This document shows positions 5,632-10,055 of a DNA stretch of 10,055 nt, piece after piece. The position numbers were made by a program, and so were the translations under genes. The notes beneath the pieces were generated by a model. It worked only from the letters and a program-made list of their open reading frames with translations, made no database searches and had not been told where the DNA came from. Origin of the DNA: Deltaproteobacteria bacterium. GTDB taxonomy: Bacteria; Desulfobacterota; Desulfuromonadia; Geobacterales; Pseudopelobacteraceae. Numbering within the stretch: position 1 is the stretch's first letter; each line of letters begins with the position of its first letter. The DNA lies in the NCBI GenBank assembly GCA_030654645.1, contig JAURXC010000337.1, forward strand, positions 1 to 10,055. Direction: 5' to 3'.

Positions 5632-7386
5632 ATGAATACAAGAAAGCTGCTGGTCCCCGTTCTATGTATCGTGCTGTTTCTGGCCCTGCAGATGACCGCC
5701 TGGGGAGCCGCCGTGCCCACAGCGACCCAGACTTTCAGCCTGAACCCAGGCTGGAATGCCGTCTACCTGGAAGTCCAACCATTATCCAGCTCTCCGGCCG
5801 TGGTATTTAAAGATCTGCCGGTCGGGTCCCGCGTGTGGGCCTGGCAAGGCAAACAGGGTTCGGTGCAGTTTATCCAGGATCCCGGCGAAGCACCGGTCAA
5901 CAATCCCAGATGGCTGGCTATTTTTACTTCCGCCGCCGAATCCAGTCTCAACAACCTGTATGCGATAAGCGCCAACAACGCCTATCTGGTGCATGTGAAG
6001 GGTAGCTCGCAGGTAAACATAAATATAGAAGGGCGTCCCACCATCCGCCACAAGGAGTGGATTCCCGATTCCTTCAACCTGACCGGCTTTGGTTTTGCAT
6101 CTACGCCACCCACATTTGCCACCTTCTTCGCACTGTCCAACTCCCACAAAAACCAGGCCGTCTACAGGTTGAACAACACATCCGGCGCCTGGGAGATCGT
6201 CAACAACCCGGCAACGACATCAATGCGCTCCGGCGAGGCTTTCTGGGTCTTCTGCCAGAGCGGTTCCGACTATCAGGGGCCGTTGACCGTCGAGGCTAAC
6301 GGTTCCGATGGTCTCGATTTCGGGGCCGGAATCACGATCCTGTCGCTCACCCTTAAAAATGCATCCACCATTGACCGGACCGTGGCTGTTTCCCAGCTTG
6401 CCGCCACCAGTCCGGTTGCCCTGGACTATCGCAATTACGATGTTGCCACCGGTAAAATCCGCTTGTACCCGCTTTCCGGCATGCCCGCGGTCACGGTCAA
6501 GGCCGGCGCTTCCGCGTTTGTAAATCTGGCAGTCAGGAGGAAGGACTTCAGCGGTTCCGCCGCTTCGGTGCTTGAGTTCAGCGATGCCCAGGGGAGCCGG
6601 GTGCGGGTGCCGGTCTCGGCTGTCTCGAACCCGGTCAACAGCTATCCCGGACTCTGGACAGGCACGGCCACCCTCTCCAAAGTCAGCCAGCTGACCGAGA
6701 ACGGAACAACGCCCCCCTTTGCACCCGGAGCGGCCAAGGAAACCCCGGCCAAACTCAACCTGAACCTGATCCTGCACCAGGACAAAAACGGCCAGGCGCG
6801 GCTGTTGAAGCAGGCCATTCTGATGTTCAGGGATGCCACCTACAATTCGGTCGGCACCCCCCTGACCAATGGTCGTCCGGTTGTGCTGACCAAAGACAGC
6901 CTGATCCCGCTCTATTCCGGTGTAACCCAGCGGGACGGCTCCAAGGTCGGCCGCCGTTTTAGCGCCGTCGGTTTCGATTACTCTCCCAGCGCCGACGCAA
7001 CCCATGGCACCGACTTCGATGCCACGGCGCTCAAATGCAGCGGCAGCATTTCGACAACGGTCAACTGCAGGATCGTGCTGGAGTCGTCCGCCTCCTTCAC
7101 CCAGCCGACCAACCCCTTCCTGCACCGCTACCATCCCGACCATGACAACCTGGCGAGTGACTTCACCACCTACAAGCAGGAAGTCAACCGGATCGAGCGC
7201 GACATAACGCTCGTTTTTGACAGCACCCCGGTGGAAAATCCGACCATTCCGCCTCCGGGATGGGGAGTGACCGTGCTGGGCGGCACCTATACGGAGTTGA
7301 TCAGCGATCTTGCCAAGGGAGCAATCAGGGTGGAGGGGAACTTTACCCTGAACCTGGCGGCCGATGTCGATCTTTTGAACGAATGA
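5632..7386 (+). CDS. Exported protein of unnamed conserved-looking family, function unknown
   Basis: A 584-residue protein with a clear signal peptide (1-25, cleavage near AWG/AA) and otherwise no membrane helix, so periplasmic, surface-bound or released. I recognise no named domain. The N-terminal half (about 34-230) opens with SLNPGWNAVYLEVQP and contains repeated aromatic-rich strands (SRVWAWQGK, FNLTGFGFAS, SGEAFWVFC), as in a beta-sandwich. A middle section (about 230-335) is beta-rich with short hydrophobic strands. The C-terminal section (about 338-580) starts at GLWTGTATLSKVSQ and holds LNLILHQDKNGQARLLKQ (375-392), a His/Asp-rich HRYHPDHDNL (498-507) that could bind metal, and GWGVTVLGGTYTE near 543-555. 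I recall similar motif strings in large exported proteins of Planctomycetes and Verrucomicrobia; this is unchecked. The Cys residues of the mature protein, 208, 469 and 479, are spaced so that 469-479 could form a disulfide. It follows the isomerase and lies 35 bases before the Kelch gene, with which it probably forms an operon. Confidence 0.9.
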   Translation: MNTRKLLVPVLCIVLFLALQMTAWGAAVPTATQTFSLNPGWNAVYLEVQPLSSSPAVVFKDLPVGSRVWAWQGKQGSVQFIQDPGEAPVNNPRWLAIFTSAAESSLNNLYAISANNAYLVHVKGSSQVNINIEGRPTIRHKEWIPDSFNLTGFGFASTPPTFATFFALSNSHKNQAVYRLNNTSGAWEIVNNPATTSMRSGEAFWVFCQSGSDYQGPLTVEANGSDGLDFGAGITILSLTLKNASTIDRTVAVSQLAATSPVALDYRNYDVATGKIRLYPLSGMPAVTVKAGASAFVNLAVRRKDFSGSAASVLEFSDAQGSRVRVPVSAVSNPVNSYPGLWTGTATLSKVSQLTENGTTPPFAPGAAKETPAKLNLNLILHQDKNGQARLLKQAILMFRDATYNSVGTPLTNGRPVVLTKDSLIPLYSGVTQRDGSKVGRRFSAVGFDYSPSADATHGTDFDATALKCSGSISTTVNCRIVLESSASFTQPTNPFLHRYHPDHDNLASDFTTYKQEVNRIERDITLVFDSTPVENPTIPPPGWGVTVLGGTYTELISDLAKGAIRVEGNFTLNLAADVDLLNE

Positions 7387-7405
7387 TTTGCGGAATGCGA
7401 CTTCC

Positions 7406-7413
7406 GGAGGAGA
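7406..7413 (+). promoter_or_regulatory. Ribosome binding site GGAGGAGA of the Kelch protein gene
   Basis: GGAGGAGA lies 8 bases before the ATG at 7422, inside the 35-base gap after the preceding stop codon. It gives a near-ideal start and supports translational linkage in one operon. Confidence 0.75.
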
Positions 7414-7421
7414 TAGCGATC

Positions 7422-10055
7422 ATGAAATACATACGAAATATGCTGCTCATACTGATTATACTGGCCTTCTGGTCCGAAACGGCACTCTGCTCCCGAATCT
7501 GGCCGTGGGCACAGGACCAGCACGGCAATATCCTCGAAAACTCTGCCCATACCAGCCAACAATATGGCGGAACAGCCTGCAATGCCACGCCAACCTGGTA
7601 TTCTCCCGGTCACTACACGTATGAACCAAGTTGGACTGGATGCGCAACATGTTGGGCTATTGAGACAGGCCTGTGGAGTGACTGGCCTGGATATATGGAG
7701 TGGCCAACCAAGGTCTGCGGTGACCGCTATACATTCAAATCATTAAGCGGTGCCATGTCAGGGGATGGCTATCGAGATTCAGTATGGAAACCCGTTTTGT
7801 ATACCGAGACAGCTGCGATACAGGGCATGTGGGATGGTATATCACCTGGTGCCATATACGACCGGAATGCGCTCGTAATTCAGAGAACGGTAGTTGATTA
7901 TGCTTCTCCGGTTGACAGCGCGTACAACTGGCTACCTGTCGGCAGCAATCTTCCGGCGTTGACCGCTCCAAACCGTGAAGCCCAGAATCAATTCTATTAT
8001 GCAGTTTACAATCACGGGTCCTGGGGCTCGCAAACCGTTGTGACTCCTACCGGCGTAGTGGCTGAGATGGGAGGCGTTACCTCGGCCACCCCTTATTCCG
8101 ATCATTATATCGACTGGCAATATCTCAACGGCAACAAAATGAACATGAGCAACAACCTGACCGCGCCGATCAAACTCCCCAACGCTCGCACCGCTCACAC
8201 CGCAACCCTGTTGAAGAATGGAAAAATCCTGGTTGTCGGAGGCAGAGATGACGTCAACAGTGTCCTCTACGACCTGTCCAGCGACAGCTGGTCGAATGTG
8301 CCCACCGATTTCAACAGTTATTATCACGCAGCCACACTCCTGCCCAACGGCAAGGTGCTGGTTACCGGTGGATCGGCAAACGCCACCAACTCATACCAAT
8401 CGGCACTTGCTACGGCCAGGCTTTTCGATCCGGCCGCCAACAGCTGGAGCAGTGCGGCGCCAATGACCACCGCCCGCATCAACCATTCCGCGACCATTCT
8501 GCCGAACGGCAAGGTGCTGGTGGCCGGAGGTGAAAACGCCGGCTCCAAACTTGGCAGCGTTGAGATATATGATCCTGCAACGGACAGCTGGAGCAATGGA
8601 ACGAATATGCCCGGTCCACGCTTCGGCGCTGCCGCCATACTGCTGCCGACAAATAACAGGGTGCTGGTTAGCGGCGGACATGACGGAACCAATTATCTCA
8701 ACAGCGCGCTCCTGTACGATCCGCTAGCCGACAGTTGGAGCACTACCACGAATCCGATGACGGCCGCGCGGTACGGACATTCCATTGCCCTGAGCGGTGA
8801 AAATGTGCTGCTGATCGGTGGAACTCTGTCAAATATGGGTACCACCGAACGCTATTACCCTCCCAATAACAGCTTTTACAGCGACGGGCAGGGGACACTG
8901 ATCGCGGGGCGCTATTTCTCTGCCGCGGTTACACTGCCGGATGGGAAGGTGCTGGTGATCGGGGGAAGCAACGGTACTCCTTTGGACAGTGCCGAGCTGT
9001 TCGAAGGCATGACCAACAAGACCGGCCAGTACAACGTGCAACTGCTGCCGACCTTCTCAACCACCGCCCCCAGAACGGCGCCTTTCACCGGCACAAAGTG
9101 GGTGGCCAGGACGGACTTGAGCATGACGGCAAACAACCTGGCTGCATCTCGGGAGGACGCGCTCTGGATACCGGTGGGCTGGAGCGGTGGAACCGGTCGG
9201 GCGCCGGCCAGCGGCAGTTCCGGGACCGTCAATTTTACGACCATCTACAGCGACAGCGCGATCAATCTGGCCTATCAGAAACATTACCGCACCACCGTCA
9301 CGATCGACAGCTCGCTGGACGCCTGGATCAGGGACAGCTTCAAGGCCGCCGGCAGCGGCTACAAGGTCCAGAATGCCTCGGGCAACGCCATCGCGCCGAT
9401 TGTCGCCAACGGAACGGAATACTGGACACCCGCTGCTTCCAGTACGATCCTGATTCCGGAAAAGATCTCCCGGATAGCCAGCAATGGCGTGGAAGAGCTC
9501 TGGGTGCTGGACAAAAATGCCCTGGTCCTCCCCGCTTGGGCAACCATTACCTATGACGCTACGCTCCGGCAATATAAAATCCAGCAGGGCAATCAGTTCA
9601 AAACTTTCAACTATGCCGTCACCTACAAAAAACTCTCGGTAAGCGTCAGCGGCGTGGCCGACAGCAACCTGCAGAAACTGCAGAGCCTGGAGGGTTTTGT
9701 TCCCCGGCCTTCCGCGACCAGCCTGACCTTGGGCCTCGCTGATCTGACCCTGAGCGCTCCCAATGTGATCTATGCCGAGGATGCGGGCATTCCCAATGCA
9801 ATCAAATACATCCTCAAGGGGTGGAGTGGTACCGGAAGCATCCCGGCCAGTGGAGTCGCCTCGTCCGGCACCAACACCACCATCCCGGCGGCAATCACAG
9901 CCAACTCGTCCATTATCTGGAACTACGGCAAGCAGGTCCGGGTCACGGTCACCACCTCCGGCGAGAAGAACCCCCTGCTGGTCAAGGATCTTCCGGGGGA
10001 TACAACCATCGCTTCCGATCTGATCACCAATATCAGCACCTACTGGGATGATGCC
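7422..10055 (+). CDS. Large exported Kelch-repeat protein with GWSG/PASG repeat domains (3' end outside window)
   Basis: The frame is open for 878 codons from the ATG at 7422 to the window edge without a stop. Residues 1-23 are a signal peptide ending near ALC/S. Residues 24-250 form a domain I do not recognise, rich in Trp, Tyr and Gly, with four cysteines (53, 74, 77, 99). Two of these form CATC, but no His follows, so it is not a c-type heme site. Residues 256-530 hold six Kelch-type repeats, each with a hydrophobic strand ending in Gly-Gly (273, 316, 369, 418, 466, 514) and then an (L/I)YDP..DSWS-type strand. They predict a beta-propeller, as in Kelch and galactose-oxidase-like proteins. 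Residues 564-627 and 773-844 are two diverged copies of a repeat built on GWSG.TG..PASG, like divergent InlB-type bacterial repeats of surface proteins. A role in adhesion or binding of sugar or protein at the surface is inference. The N-terminal part is poorer in G+C than the rest. The C-terminus, and any anchor or further repeats, are not visible. Confidence 0.9.
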   Translation, partial: MKYIRNMLLILIILAFWSETALCSRIWPWAQDQHGNILENSAHTSQQYGGTACNATPTWYSPGHYTYEPSWTGCATCWAIETGLWSDWPGYMEWPTKVCGDRYTFKSLSGAMSGDGYRDSVWKPVLYTETAAIQGMWDGISPGAIYDRNALVIQRTVVDYASPVDSAYNWLPVGSNLPALTAPNREAQNQFYYAVYNHGSWGSQTVVTPTGVVAEMGGVTSATPYSDHYIDWQYLNGNKMNMSNNLTAPIKLPNARTAHTATLLKNGKILVVGGRDDVNSVLYDLSSDSWSNVPTDFNSYYHAATLLPNGKVLVTGGSANATNSYQSALATARLFDPAANSWSSAAPMTTARINHSATILPNGKVLVAGGENAGSKLGSVEIYDPATDSWSNGTNMPGPRFGAAAILLPTNNRVLVSGGHDGTNYLNSALLYDPLADSWSTTTNPMTAARYGHSIALSGENVLLIGGTLSNMGTTERYYPPNNSFYSDGQGTLIAGRYFSAAVTLPDGKVLVIGGSNGTPLDSAELFEGMTNKTGQYNVQLLPTFSTTAPRTAPFTGTKWVARTDLSMTANNLAASREDALWIPVGWSGGTGRAPASGSSGTVNFTTIYSDSAINLAYQKHYRTTVTIDSSLDAWIRDSFKAAGSGYKVQNASGNAIAPIVANGTEYWTPAASSTILIPEKISRIASNGVEELWVLDKNALVLPAWATITYDATLRQYKIQQGNQFKTFNYAVTYKKLSVSVSGVADSNLQKLQSLEGFVPRPSATSLTLGLADLTLSAPNVIYAEDAGIPNAIKYILKGWSGTGSIPASGVASSGTNTTIPAAITANSSIIWNYGKQVRVTVTTSGEKNPLLVKDLPGDTTIASDLITNISTYWDDA
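8187..9005 (+). repeat. Six Kelch-type repeats coding for a predicted beta-propeller
   Basis: The Gly-Gly pairs fall at codons starting 8238, 8367, 8526, 8673, 8817 and 8961. This gives spacings of 43, 53, 49, 48 and 48 residues, right for Kelch blades. Three copies keep near-identical DNA for LP(N/D)GKVLV..GG (8340-8372, 8499-8531, 8934-8966), which suggests duplication. The fifth repeat is the most diverged (ERYYPPNNSF instead of YDP..DSW). A seventh blade could come from flanking sequence. Confidence 0.85.
9111..9953 (+). repeat. Two diverged copies of a GWSG-PASG repeat domain
   Basis: Copy 1 spans 9111-9302 (residues 564-627) and copy 2 spans 9738-9953 (773-844), within a period of about 210 residues. 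Shared positions in order are DL(S/T)(M/L)(T/S)A.N, GWSG.TG..PASG, SSGT, a strand with S.I, then K..R.TVT. The 145 residues between the copies are beta-rich and do not show the motif. More copies may follow beyond the window. Confidence 0.6.

Noticed and set aside
6220..7143. 307-codon open frame antisense to the 584-residue protein gene
   Set aside because: It is a Gly/Arg/Val-rich antisense shadow in G+C-rich DNA, with no ribosome site and no recognisable domain.
7641..7652. CATC (CxxC) as a possible c-type heme site in the Kelch protein
   Set aside because: Heme attachment needs CxxCH. Here Trp follows, and no other CxxCH occurs in the visible part.
1..10055. CRISPR array, tRNA, rRNA or transposase gene
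   Set aside because: No regularly spaced direct repeats, no cloverleaf-like or rRNA sequence and no transposase motif were seen on either strand.

Overview
The window looks like a chromosomal accessory stretch from a Gram-negative bacterium of moderately high G+C. The closest fit is a Desulfuromonadales/Geobacter-type organism. That placement is an inference from the overall style: a 7TMR-DISM hybrid kinase, a small helix-turn-helix protein, and a SurA-like isomerase beside large exported beta-rich proteins. No marker gene proves it.

Left half, mostly minus strand. Bases 1-75 look like the last 24 codons of a plus-strand gene that enters from the left. It converges on a large minus-strand hybrid histidine kinase (223-3633). 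The kinase has a signal peptide, a periplasmic 7TMR-DISMED2 sensor domain, seven membrane helices, HisKA and HATPase_c domains, a receiver, a PAS domain and an unnamed C-terminal module. Upstream of it, also on the minus strand, is a 135-residue protein of unknown function with a helix-turn-helix-like core (3803-4210). A reasonable promoter precedes this small gene, and a perfect 10-bp palindrome overlaps its -10 box.

Right half, plus strand. Divergent from the small gene is a secreted parvulin-type peptidyl-prolyl isomerase/chaperone (4438-5412). A 149-bp G/C-run-rich inverted-repeat element (5414-5562) follows directly after its stop codon. Next come a 584-residue exported protein of an unnamed family (5632-7386) and, 35 bases later, a very long exported protein that runs off the right end (7422 to at least 10055). 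This last protein has a novel-looking N-terminal domain, six Kelch-type repeats forming a predicted beta-propeller, and two diverged copies of a GWSG...PASG repeat domain.

Working model (inference): the isomerase is a periplasmic folding helper for the two large beta-rich exported proteins beside it, which would be envelope or surface proteins. The isomerase lacks both histidines usual in the parvulin fold, so it may act as a holdase rather than an enzyme. The kinase may regulate the locus, but nothing in the sequence links them directly. The least described parts are the exported module from 4438 rightwards, the inverted-repeat element within it, and the N-terminal domain of the Kelch protein.
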